From positions 12,751,723-12,815,722 of the forward strand of contig CM119263.1 in assembly GCA_051294375.1 (NCBI GenBank): a stretch of 64,000 nt of DNA, in the 5' to 3' direction. This stretch comes from Paraspadella gotoi. Taxonomy: Eukaryota; Chaetognatha. The position numbers were made by a program, and so were the translations under genes. How positions within the stretch are numbered: position 1 is the first letter of the stretch; every line of letters starts with the position of its first letter. The notes below the pieces were generated by a model. It ran no database searches, had not been told where the DNA came from, and was given only the letters and a program-made list of their open reading frames with translations. Positions 50,131 to 62,511 of the stretch are shown here, in pieces.

Positions 50131-53100
50131 AGGGTCCCCCTCATGCATTCTTCCCCCAACACTTTTTCTCTCTTGAACTCTCACTTTCTTTCCCTCTATT
50201 GATTTTTCACCTTAATCTCTCAGTACCTCAACCCCTAGGTGACGTTTCTTCTATTAAAAACTAACAAATTGCGGTTGCTTTATTTTTTTTAACTTTTACA
50301 ATTGTTTTCAAAATCATTATGCCATCTCACTAATGTATCGCTTTATTAATTTTTTTTTTTTGAAAAATATTTTTAAAACCGATTTTAGTAATGATGAATC
50401 CATATTATTAGAAAAGGTTCTAATTATTTAAGAACTGTCAAAAACACTGGTTGATTTTATTTTCTTAACATTCATTATGTTATACTAAATGCCCAATGAT
50501 GTGTATCTATGTTAATCTTTTTTATTTGTCCTTGAAACTCCCGTCATTTGTGATATGTGATAAGCTTATCTAAGAATAGAATTAAATGGCTCACGTTTTT
50601 ATGATAGTTATAATAGTGGCAGAATAGATCTATAAAAATTAATACTTTAGTCAATATTATCTTGATAAAAATATTTTGACACTTAAAACAATTATGAATG
50701 AATAACAAGGAGGGTTTGTAGTTTTCCTCTTTTCCAGGTAAAAGCGATGATAGTCGTCATAAACTGTCACAAAACAAAAACTTCACTGTCCCCTTCATGC
50801 AACAGTGACCAAGCACTTGATCCGTAAAACTATGTTGCTGTTTTGTTTTCGCTTCGAGGAAGGGAAGATCCCATCTCTCGAATTCCGTAAGAAATCTTTT
50901 GAAGACAAAATAACAAAATTCAGTTACGTATGACTGCTATTTATGTTTATTTTTGCTACGATATCAGAAATCTTAAGATTAACCCTAATAACCATACCAT
51001 AATAAACCACACTTAGGTTCTTTAGTTTCAATTGAATAATATTTTAGAATAATAATTTAGAAACACGTTCAAGTTGCCTTAGTTTTTCACAGATTCTGTT
51101 CACTTTGAACCATCTGGTTCGCGATCGATTTTTCGTATATAAAATTCGTGTCTTCCTGACTGGTCAAAGCATCTAACGATCCGCCCGAGGCGAAAATAAT
51201 TTTGTCTCGGTCTAAATTTCTTGCGTCTTCACCGCCGCACCGCCCCCCGTCCTAGAGAATTTTCTGGACGGCGGCGGCGACGACGACGAAAACGACGATT
51301 CGCGAATTCAGGTGCAGAAAAGCGCCGAATTTATTTCCCTCATAAAATCGGCCCCCCAAATCTTCGAAGGGAGGGAGAGGACCGTGCAGGTTTTTTCAGC
51401 CTCGAAGACCTCGTCCCATCGGTCTCCGAGCGCCCTCCAGCCTCCCCTTTCCGCCCTCCCCCTCCCCCTAATCCAAAAAAAGAAATCCAAAAGAACGGTG
51501 TCAAAGTCGAGAGAGAAAAAGAAAAGGAAAGAAGAAAATGGGGAGAAAGACTAAATTTTGTGAGCGAAAGAAATTTACTCTTCTCACTCTAGCATCATCT
51601 GTACGTTATTTTCTTTTTATAGTATCCATTGTGGTACTTTGGATTTTTATCTTTAATTTTATTGAATAAAACTTTAAAAAAATTCATCGTAATTTTTTTG
51701 GAAAAAAACTTAGAAAATTCTGTGGGACGAATTAATAAATTTAACTAAATCTGAAACACCGAAAAAACTAACTCAATTTCCCTAAATTCCCAAAATTCCA
51801 TCCGGGTTTAATCCATTTTTGAGATTGTTGTTGAAAAAGTCACACTAATAGTTATATTGTAATATTTTAAATTGGGGTTCAGGTTATTTATGTCCAAATA
51901 TTTTTTAAATCTAAATTACCTTTATTAGTACATCCTTGTTTTATCTTTTTTTGTATGCGAGACATTGACTTGAAGGCAAGGGGCGTCAGAATAAGTCTGA
52001 AAAGGAGGCGAACCCATTTTCTATTTCTTTATTTCATTGTATTCACTGTTTTTCATGACTTCTGTAATAAGACACTTTTTGGTCGGTCAGTCAGGTTTTT
52101 TATCAAAAAATCAAATGTTATTTTACCTTAATTATCAAATAAAGCTGAAAACTGAAAAAACCTAAATATATAAGAGAAAAGCAAGGACCAATAGAGCAGT
52201 AGAGTGTATCTAATCTCCTTCTTTATTTCCGGTCTCTTGGCATATCTTCACTGTCTAAGAATGAATAAACCAGAAGAAAAACACGTTTGTGATAATGTGG
52301 GTCACAGGAAAGGTCAGGAAGACGGTTTTAGAGAGGCTCTGGGGTCGTGAAAAGAGGAGAAATGTGTGAGTGGTTGCGTTAGAAAAGACGAAAGGGAGGT
52401 AAAGCAGGGCGGGAAATGCGGTTAAAGATTGCTTTTGATTTCGGAATCACGGTCACTTCAAATGAATCGGTAAATATCTGGGTGGCCGACCTCTTCGTCA
52501 CAATAAATTCAATTCAGTCAATTTTTATTCGGCAGGTAATGTGCTAATGATTACGGGAAGGGACTCATGATTTGTCAAGCTTCAATATTATTGATTGATA
52601 TTTTGTTAGGATCTAGCATTTGAAAAGTAAACTTGTAGTTATAATTCTCCATTTTGTTTGGAAATTAAGAATTCTTTTAAAAAAGTTGAATTAAAAAAAA
52701 AAAAATAAGAAAATGACTGCTTGAAATCAAGAACTGAACAACAGTGTCAATATCTAGACAATGAAAAGTACAGGGAGGTCCAGCTCTTTTGTGACTAACT
52801 TCAAGTGCTTACAGCAGAAACGCTTAACGATAGCAGAAACGATTATTTATCCATCCAATTTTTTTTAAAATATAGTCCCAAAAGAGCTGGACTTGGATTG
52901 TAGAAAAGAGCTAGAAATAAGCCGCGTGATACAAGGAAAATCGATGAGAGCGTAATGCAAAAAAAAAAAAAAAAGAAAAAGAAAAAAAAAAAAAAGAAAA
53001 AGAAAAAGAAAAAGAAAATGGTAGCAAAGAGAAGGAAAATTAGAAACGACAAAGACGGAGGCGGAACAGACATGAATCCGTTGGGAATAAAGAAACCGAC

Positions 53101-53111
53101 AAGAGAGAGAG

Positions 53112-53175
<64 letters not shown>

Positions 53176-53177
53176 AA
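53101..53177. repeat. (GA)n microsatellite
   Basis: About 77 bases of GA dinucleotide with small interruptions. Confidence 0.95.
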
Positions 53178-53634
53178 AACTCCGGTCGCTAAAGATGACT
53201 TTCAAAGAGTGGATGGTTTATACTACAAAAGTTTTAATTCATAATTATTTAGATTCCAAAAAGAAAAATAAAAGGAAAATTGTCAATCACTAGGACAAAA
53301 AAAAATGTTTTAATAAAAAGGACCAAAAGGTTAAGACAAACGGAGCGAACCAAAAATATTATGGGCAGGTGGGAGAGAAAGGGAAAGACAGAGATAGACA
53401 GACAGAATAGCAGACAAACAGAAAGTAGAAGCTTTTGTAATGTTTTTTTTTTCTCTTGTTTTAGCGTGTGGATGAGTTTTCGGACAGTCGTTTTGCGTTT
53501 ACTATTTCGGGAATTTACAATGATGAAAAAAAATGGAAAAAATATGTAAATATGAGAACATAAAATTTTACACGAAGTAATGTTTAAGGGAATTTTTTTT
53601 TGTTTTACTGCTTCTGTGAAAACCTTAGTCCTAA

Positions 53635-53719
<85 letters not shown>

Positions 53720-53721
53720 TT
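53635..53721. repeat. (GA)n microsatellite
   Basis: About 87 bases of GA dinucleotide with two interruptions. Confidence 0.96.
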
Positions 53722-54900
53722 TCCTTCCCCCAAATATCGTTGCCCTTTTGTTCGCATCTTTTATTGCGTTCGGGAGGGAGATGGCGCGGCTGGCGACCAG
53801 GATTCACTCCTGTTACTCTGACCAAGTAACGAAGGATAAGAAGGACAAAGTATTTTTCTGAATTTTTTTTCTCGGAAAACATATTTGTGTAAATGTCTAT
53901 TTTTTTTTACGCTCAAGCCGTTCGGGGTGTTTCGCGTTTTGCGGTGAAATTGGAACGGCATGGACGAAGAAAGCTGAGGTGGCAGTCGATCGGAAATAAA
54001 ACGTAATAGGAGAGATAATTCACTCAGGTGCCTTCTAACGCGTTAGAAGACACTCGATACTATTTATTTTCCATTGCAGTTAGAGGAACAATATATAGGT
54101 TTTTTTCGTTTCCAAAAACGATAATTTATCGATAAATACAAATCAAATACATGTCTAATTTTTTTCAGTCATTCTCTGACTAATATACCGTTTTCTTCAA
54201 TTCCATCAGGATGAAAGCAATCGTGTTTTTAGGTGAATTTACGAAGTAGCGAACACTGTTTAACAAAGTGAGCTTTGAAACAAACGTGAATAAAAACTGG
54301 ATGGTTCTTCTGAATCAAAATTTGACTCACGATATCACGCAGTGAATCCTTGAAATTGAAATATTCTTCGACGAAAATAGAAGGCGCTGTCAAGGACGAA
54401 CCCAGACCCTTCGTTGCCCAAGGTTTTTTACCCGTTGGATACGAGACAACTTTCTTCAAGTGGAACACAATTCTTTTATAAAATTTTCTGGCTACAGTAA
54501 CAGCGCCAAGACATTCGGAAAATTATATATTTTTTAAAGGTTACTAAATAAAAGGAATACTATTGCAATCTATCTGAAATACTATTATTTAGCAATAGTG
54601 GTCAAATCCAACAGACAACTGTTTTACGAGCAGGAACAGTACCTTACTAATCTTCCTTGTTAACATCAGCAAAAATCTATGAGGAAAATAAAACCTTAAT
54701 TCGTAACATGTCAACTATATTTCATACACAATTTGGGAACTAATCTCGGCTTTTTTTATATAAACTATACAAACATTTTGAAGAATAAAAATTAGACCAA
54801 ATACTCTTTTTTTTTCGTACGTGCAAAGTACAAAGTGGCATTGTTTTAGAACCGAGATCAAAAAGAGGACTTTATACCGATGAAACGGTCAGTGAGGCAG

Positions 54901-54901
<1 letters not shown>

Positions 54902-54952
<51 letters not shown>
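54902..54952. repeat. (GA)n microsatellite
   Basis: About 50 bases of uninterrupted GA dinucleotide. Confidence 0.96.
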
Positions 54953-54953
<1 letters not shown>

Positions 54954-55682
54954 TGTTTCAATGACTAAAATATATTAAACTGGAGTCTTTATTTGGTTCG
55001 TCGTTAAAATTAACGAAAGAACAGAGGGAGAAAAAATATTTGACGATCAACAAGTAACAAGTTTTTTTTTGTAAAATAAACCAAAACAAATCAAAGAGGC
55101 GATAAGGATTTTAAAAAAATACTTATTTACATGTCGTATAAAAAATGAAAATTAAATTTGATATTTCACGTTTTTCTTTGAGTCAACCCCACGTCTTTCC
55201 AAATCAGACACTTTATGGTTAGTCTTGCTCTCTCCCAAAGATGATTAAGTGTGAAAATATGAGAGAAAAGTTTGTTTTAAGCATAAAGAGCGACTATGGT
55301 CCGATTTAGTTTTTCTTTCTCACAAAAATCCCCTCTCTTCCCCCCCAAAAAAAAATTACAGCCCAACTTTAAGCGTTAAATGGTAATGGTTAAAACTCGG
55401 ACAAAAATGTAAGCTAAGAGGGTAGAGATAACAAATATGGTTTCATTTATTTTTAGCACGCTTTCCTTGTTGGGCTCCTGATATCAAAAGAACCCTCTTC
55501 CTCTTGAGTACGTCCGCAAACGAATCTTGGATTGGGAAACAGGTAGGGGGGGGCAAAGGGAACGGTGGCTTGGGCGACGCTAAGATATCCCGCGAGCGAT
55601 TGGAGGCCCTTTTTTTTACCAATCACGAAGCTGGTAATGAAAGGGAGGGTTCGTCGGCAATACTGAGATCATTTGTTCCTCG

Positions 55683-56505
55683 TCAAGGTTTATTGGAGTA
55701 AACTTTAACTTCGCAAAGGGTCAGAATCTCTTCCCCGTCGCCGCTCCCCATGATTTGGATGGAAAGATATCGTCCGTACGTGACCTAACAAACAAAGGAG
55801 GTATTTTTATTATTTAAACTAAACTGTCAGAACAAATTAATAATATAATTGATTCGGTTTTTCGTTCTTTGGTGGACATCGTTTGAGAGAGAGCTCATGT
55901 TTAATGTAACTCAAAATTTTAAATAATTTTTTATATTTACTACAAATCCCCCAGAGCGATCCCCACCTCGTCACAAGTGAGATCCACGTATCTCGTGGAG
56001 GCGGTGCCGTAGAAACGACGGCAGAGGGCGTTTTCTTGAAACTTGTCGCGGTGGTTCCCCACGCGAATCTCGAAGTCGTGGAGGCGCTCCGCTGTGGGCG
56101 AGGGGAATCGATGAGCGTTGGATTAGTTAGGGAAAACATTGGGATATGGGAGCATAAAAAGTTTAGAAGTTGGAAAAATAAAATGAAAAGTTTTAAAAAG
56201 AATAAACAAGTGAGGAAAAAAAATGAGTTGGAATATGGCGGTAACTGGAGGAGCGAGGTCTTAGAAGAAGTGATAACGCAATCGAAATGGAGTGAGAGTC
56301 ATATAGAGAAACACAACTAGAAGAGGAGAGAGAGAGATAGAGTGGGAGAGGTAGAGGACCAAGAGAGTGTTTTAAACAACCATACATCACCATTCCTCGC
56401 ACTTCGGACAACTTAATCGAAAGCGTGAAAAATGGAGACCGGAACGAAATTATTTCTCGCTCATACCCCGATCGATTGACCCAAAAAGGGAAAAAATGCC
56501 CAAAA

Positions 56506-56544
<39 letters not shown>

Positions 56545-56557
56545 CTCTCTCTCTCCT

Positions 56558-56588
<31 letters not shown>

Positions 56589-56840
56589 GCTCTATGGTAA
56601 GGAGAATTGCTGAAAAGAGAGTTGAAATATTTTAATCACGGGGTCGCCTGTTTTTTAGGGGGTAAGAATCGACACCCATGAGCGCCCTCGCACCTGAATT
56701 GACGGGTGCGGCCTGGCCTTACACCATAAAATATCACAACGAAAGCCGCAGAGAACGCGGGGGAAAAAATTAATGAATGTTTTCGTTTTATCTGTTTGCT
56801 CAGCACAATTTCTCAGCGTCGCGAGAAAAGTGGTGTGGAT

Positions 56841-56936
<96 letters not shown>

Positions 56937-59928
56937 GAAGCGAAGAAAATAAAATGAAGACAAAGATGAGGAAAAACATTTTAGCAAATGGATAAAGCCG
57001 CTAAGAAAATTTTTGCAACTGATATAAGGCAATCGAGTTATGTAATTGTATTAAAAGAACGAATTTTTAAGTAGTCGTTGGATTTCTAATTTAATTTTTA
57101 TTTAATGATTTTTCGATTCAACTCTATTAGTCTTATTATTATCACGAATTTTTTTTATTCTGAATGAGAATTATTATACGTACTCTAAATTATTATTTCT
57201 CAAATTGAGCTATTTATAGACTTAATTAAAAAGGAGTGAATCTAGGATCGTATGCGAAGGCAGAGGATCACACGATCCCAAAGCAATTAAAGACTCGGCG
57301 AATCGAATCGTGGGGAAAACCGCGTTGCAAAAAAAAAAAGAGAAAGAAATAATGAAAAGAATGAAGCGAACAATGGAACGAGGGTCGGAATAAATAGAGC
57401 TCCCTTTTTTTATCTGCAATTTCCTCGAGCACATCTGCGGTCGATAATCAGATCATGAGATCATTAGATCATAAACAATCGGAATTGAATCAATGTTTTA
57501 TGCGTGAATGAAGTAAAGATTGTGCAATGCGCATGTTGCCAAAAAAATGGGATCAGAGTATCCTGGGCCATCTTTTGATCATCGAATCTTTTGTCAATTT
57601 CTTTCTGTTCACTGTAGTATTTCTCTCTCTCTCTCTCTCTCTCCTGCTCGCTTGATCTCTCTCATTCTCTCTCTTCTCCCTCTATCTCTCCTGCTCGTCT
57701 CTCATCTCTCTCTCATCTCTCTCACATCTCTCTGATTCTCTCTCTCTTCACTCTCCTCCATCTCTCATTTTCTCCCTCTTCTCTCTTTCTTTTTCTGATT
57801 TTTTTCCCTTATCCTTTCAATTTTCCTTTTACCACTACTTGTTTCTATGAATTTGAAACATCTATTTTAGCTTTATTTTTCCAAAGTCAGCGTTTACTCT
57901 TTCATTAATCTCGTTTTTTTTCTGAATTCCAGTTAAAACTTGTAAAACTATCAAAGTTAAAAAATCCTCTAGATACGACTTCACCATTCCGTGCGAAACT
58001 TCACACCCACAATCTCTGTAATTCACGACGTTCAGCAGTTTGCGCGCCGAGGACAACGACAACAACAACGACAACAACGATCAGGTTTACTACAACTACA
58101 ACGTCAGTTAAAGCAATACTTACTGCAGCAGTCGCTTCGATGAAAGATCCTCACGTATTTGACCGGAACGTTCTCCAGCAAATCAACTCTCCACCATGGC
58201 TGAATTTCGCCGACGTCGAGGTCTGAAACATGAGCACATAGATATGAAAGAACATTGGACGGAGAATTGACGTCTGTTTGAGGGCATTTTGCCATTTTAA
58301 GAAACGAAACCCGAACGAATACAAATTTTATAAAACAATATTTTATCATTATTTGTTTAAAATTTTGTACGCGTGGTGGCGGCTCAGATGTAATAATGGT
58401 CGCCGAAAAACATAGCAACCAATAGTTACAAAGACGAACATTAGAGGAAAAATTATTGTTTAATCTGTCACTGACGACTGCATCATTACAAAAATAATTT
58501 TGCAGTAAAATGTTATCTGAATTATTTTTTATATCTATTTATAGATATAAAAATAGATATAGAAATATAAATTTTTGATAATTGATAATTTTATAAGTTT
58601 TTATTAATTTTGACCAAAAAAATATAAGAATTTTCAAAGGATGTAATTAGATTTTTTTAAAATTGTTGTGCTCTATCAGAATTCTTAAATAACTTAAGAC
58701 TGATCATTTTATCTTTCATATATTTTGTAATTTTTTTATTTTTTTTTAAATTTTTTTTCTTTTATTTTTTTTGGTTTTGTTTTATATCCTCTTTTCCTTA
58801 GCTGCCCAATTTTCTTGTTATTACCTTTTTTCTGCACTTTCATTGACTGTTTCCGTTTTTTTCTTCTAACTTTCAATCTTCACATTCACGGCAGCCAAAT
58901 CACCGGAAATTCTTAACGGTGAACGTCTGCAATTTCGCAGTCTTTTGGTTACCTTAAGAAACGACTGGCAGAATTTAAACCCTTTCGTTCCTTGTTTTAA
59001 AACTTTCGTCCAGTTTTGACAGCAAAGACCATTTCTGGAAAAATACCGTGTAATTACGACTAGCTTTAATTCGATCATCAATACAGTGAGCAACGGGAAA
59101 AAATCTTCCAGCTCCCTACTCTTTCTCAACCCTCTCCTCCAGACTTTTTCCCCTCAAGTTAAACAATTGTCTCCCCATACTAAAGCCAAATCCCCGGGCT
59201 TTAAACCTAAACTGTCAACGTTAACATTCTTAAATAATAAACATCCTTAATGTTAAACTTTCAATCTCTTCCCTACAAAAACCCAAACACCCCATCGGGC
59301 TTTTCTTCCAACAGTCACCGCTCTCAACCGCGCTAAGTTCTTCTTTTCCTTTCCTCCTTTTTTCTTCCAACAGTATCCGCTCTCAACCGCGCTAAGTTCT
59401 TCTTTTCCTTTCCTCCTTTTTTCTTCCAACTTTCTCTCTCTTCCTCCGCCGTTGTTGTCGCCGCTAATCATATTTTCGCCTCATTGATTTTTGATGTCGC
59501 GTTATGGTGGAGATTTCATTGGAAATGTCTGAGGAGAAAGAAGATTCCGAGACGAGGCGAGGGTGAGAGAGAGAGGGGGGAGTGCTAGAGAGTGGGGTGA
59601 GAAAGGCTGGAAAACTCGGAGTGGTAAATGGGTAGCGAAGGTTTGGAGAAGATCGTAAGAGAGAGAAGTGTTAGAAAAGTAAGAAGAAAGACGGTTTTGA
59701 ATTTTACGGGAGGTGGTTAACTGAGGCAGGCAGTTAAATTTGGCGGTAACGGGTGGCGACACAGCTCAAAAAAAGGTGGAAAAAAGAAGAAAAAAACATC
59801 AACGTCAGCGAATTTATCAGAATTTTTTTTTCGAGAAAAAAAAAGTAAGGGTAATAGGAATGTACTGGCTTTTTACCAACGTTAATAAGAATGGATAGAG
59901 AGAGAAAACGAGAGTTTGGGGAGAAAAT

Positions 59929-59982
<54 letters not shown>

Positions 59983-61111
59983 CTCGTGGCCTTTGATCGT
60001 TCGACTCGTTTTTCACGCGCGGATTTTGGGTGGAAGCGCCAAAGAAGGCGCGAGACTCTTGAAGCCTTTCGAGTCGCGAGTCTAGTTTGACCAGGTTCGT
60101 TCGGATGTGGGTGAAGTTTTGCTTTGGGCTATGCCGCTATGGTGACAGAGAAAAAATAACATGCTTCTATGGGAAAATTTTAACGAAAAAAATTGACTGA
60201 CAAAATGATCTAGCCCGGCCTGAATTTAAGAATTTCAGAAAAAAATTGATATCATTTTACAATTTAATAGAAAAAAACAATAAAGGAAGCTGAAAATAAA
60301 ACATTACCTGAATTTATTTTTCTTTTAAAATTAGTGATAAACCTAACCTCATTGCCCTAATCAAACGGAATGACAAATATTGCTCCAAAATCCCACCGCG
60401 TCGCCCTGAGTCACCATGACGACGGATGTCGGCCTCACCTGTGTGCGAGCAGGAGCCGAGGTAGTATTCGCCCGCGTCGTTACCGTCGACGGCCAGAGAC
60501 GCGTTGGCTGAAAAACCTGAATCGTCAATAACAGAAATAGATAATTAGGATAGAAAAAAAAGATTAATAAAAAAAAAAACATCAAAATAAAAAAAAAGAT
60601 ATATGCGGAGTAAGGAGAATTATGTGGAATCCGATGACATAGGTCGGTACTAGATTAAATTAGTGAGGCAACTTAGCAGATACCGGTGGTAAGTCGCCTC
60701 ATTAGAATATGCATGTATGCTTTATTTTAAAGTAGAAATACTCTCCTTTAAAAAAAACACGATAATTCTCAAGAACCAACGGCCTAATCCTACGGCCTTG
60801 AGAGAACGTCCAAAAAAAAAAGAGAGTGATTTACCTTTGTTGGTGAGAACGGATGATTGGTAGGCAGGTTTGGCGAGAGCTAGATTGATTCTCATTCTGG
60901 GAGTTGGTTGGAACCGGCGCGGTTGAGACGTCGTATAGATGACTGTGAGAAGGAGAGAGAGCGAGAGGAAAAGATTAATCGAAGAAATTTCTTGATTCTT
61001 CGACGCATTGATAAATTTATTAGTTGATTGATTGCTCGATTGTTTGATTGCTTGATTGCATGATCGATGGATGGACTCCCATGTAAATGTTGAAAATGAA
61101 AACCTGTGTTT

Positions 61112-61170
<59 letters not shown>

Positions 61171-61357
61171 TCTCTCTCTCTCTTCTCTCTCTCTCTCTCT
61201 CTCTCTCACACCTGTAGACGTCGTGGTAGATGATTGTGAGTAGCTCGGCCACGCGCCTGGGCGAGGGGGCCGAGGGGTGGATCTCTCGTAAGGCAACTGG
61301 TTGTAGGGGTTGTGGCCGGAGCTCGGCGCGGGAAGTGGAGGCGGCGACACTTTGAAT
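55683..61357 (-). CDS. F-type lectin (fucolectin) domain protein, 5' end unresolved
   Basis: Six exons on the minus strand: 61357-61212, 60942-60835, 60507-60439, 58222-58124, 56091-55967 and 55784-55683, giving 216 codons in one frame, with stop at 55683. The first recognised exon encodes a Pro/Ser-rich linker (SPPPLPAPSSGHNPYN). The F-type domain starts INLALAKPAYQSS and continues with ASLAVDGN, SCSHTD, IQPWWRVDL, HRSDCCTERLHDFEIRVGN, CRRFYGT and the end block ILTLCEVKVYS. The fucose-site triad region R-x-D-x4-R is present as RSDCCTER, with the adjacent CysCys typical of eel agglutinin. The likely role is binding fucosylated glycans outside the cell in recognition or immunity. The upstream exon(s) with signal peptide were not found; the Pro-rich exon shows there is more N-terminal sequence. 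Introns are large and full of GA/CT arrays. Confidence 0.88.
56510..56590. repeat. (CT)n microsatellite in lectin intron
   Basis: About 80 bases of CT with short interruptions, between the lectin exons at 56091 and 58124. Confidence 0.95.
56843..56933. repeat. (GA)n microsatellite in lectin intron
   Basis: About 90 bases of pure GA dinucleotide. Confidence 0.97.
57618..57795. repeat. CT-rich simple sequence in lectin intron
   Basis: CTCTCT blocks broken by CATCTCT and GCTCG phrases, a degenerate CT satellite of about 180 bases. Confidence 0.9.
59932..59981. repeat. (GA)n microsatellite in lectin intron
   Basis: About 50 bases of GA dinucleotide. Confidence 0.95.
61112..61207. repeat. (CT)n microsatellite at lectin splice donor
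   Basis: About 95 bases of CT ending four bases before the exon edge at 61212. On the coding strand it is a GA array starting immediately after the donor GTGTGAGAG. Confidence 0.95.
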
Positions 61358-62479
61358 CTGGATGGAGGGGGAGAAGGAGGAAAATGTTGTCATATTATAT
61401 ATATATATAACTAGAATAAAGCAAACATTAGACTATCGAAATTAAATTCTTTGTCATAAAGTTTAGATCAAAAATTTTTCGATTGAACCTGAAAAGATTA
61501 AAAAGAAAGAAAAAAAACATGACTAAAGTCTAAAAAGATAAAAAAATGGTTGTTTTGGGAATTCGCTATAGAAAAGAAAATGCGAGGCAACTGATTTTAG
61601 AATTCGAGCCTTTCCTAGTTAGCATATGCAGAAAGAGGAAAACTTAGAGAGAGAGAAAGCGAGAGAGAGAGAGAGAGAGATAAAGTGACGGAGAAAAACA
61701 GACAAAAATGAAAAAAGAGAGAAAGAGAAAGGGAAAGAGTCCTTGCGTCTGTCTACCTTTTGTTTATGATTAATCTCAAGATAACTTTGCTTTTGTTGGA
61801 GAATGGAAAATGACAAGAGCATGACAAGAGTATGACAAGAGTACCCATAACCATATTTGAATTTTCGTTGCCTTTTGGGACGATAGAGAGGGAGCGGCCG
61901 AAAAAAAAGGGGGAAAAGTGAGTGAGAGAGAAAGGGAGAAATAAGAAAGAGGTTAAAAGACACAGAGCGAAAAACAACCTGTTAATAATGGTTTAGTAAA
62001 ATATATAAAGGAATAAAAAAGTGCGAAGAGGATAGAATTTAAAAATAATGAAAAAAAAAACAAACATGAAATAAAGAAGAAAAGAAGAAAAAAGAAAAAT
62101 GAAGAGGAGGAAGAGAAGGCTGGGAGTAGGAGAGGAATCGGGAGGTAGAATCCTCATTAACATTCGAGAGAAGCCGACGGAGAAACAAGGGGACAGCCTT
62201 TCACGGGACAGTAAAACCCGGATGTCGAACTCCGGATGTTGTTGAGGACTTGGGGAAGAGGAATACCGTGTTTGGTTTCAGCTTCCGTTTTTTTGTTGTT
62301 TTTTTTTTTTCTAGTGGTTAGGACAAATGACAAAGAACTAGTAACGGGACAAGTAGTTCGTTTACTGTTGCGTCAGTATTTGTTTAGTTTTTCCTTTGTT
62401 CTGTTTTTTTTTTCTCGCGTTTGACTCGTCGCGTCTTTTAGGTTCAAGGACACACTCGTTTTCCTTCGACGTCGTCGTC

Positions 62480-62511
<32 letters not shown>

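Larger units (their letters stand above)
50131..55682. other. Gene-poor region with GA arrays
   Basis: No splice-supported gene. It includes an A/AAAG-rich tract at about 52956-53020 and (GA)n arrays at 53101-53177, 53635-53721 and 54902-54952. An open frame on the minus strand at 54229-54480 reads plausibly as protein (SLRDIVSQILIQKNHPVF) but has no ATG, no neighbours and no family match. A CG-rich open segment at 51220-51590 is low-complexity. Confidence 0.45.

Noticed and set aside
51221-51592. Arg/Lys-rich plus-strand open frame of 123 aa
   Set aside because: Low complexity, overlapping open frames in both strands, and no supporting neighbours.
54229-54480. Minus-strand open frame with protein-like composition
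   Set aside because: No ATG, no joinable exons and no family similarity; kept only as a mention in the gene-poor region entry.
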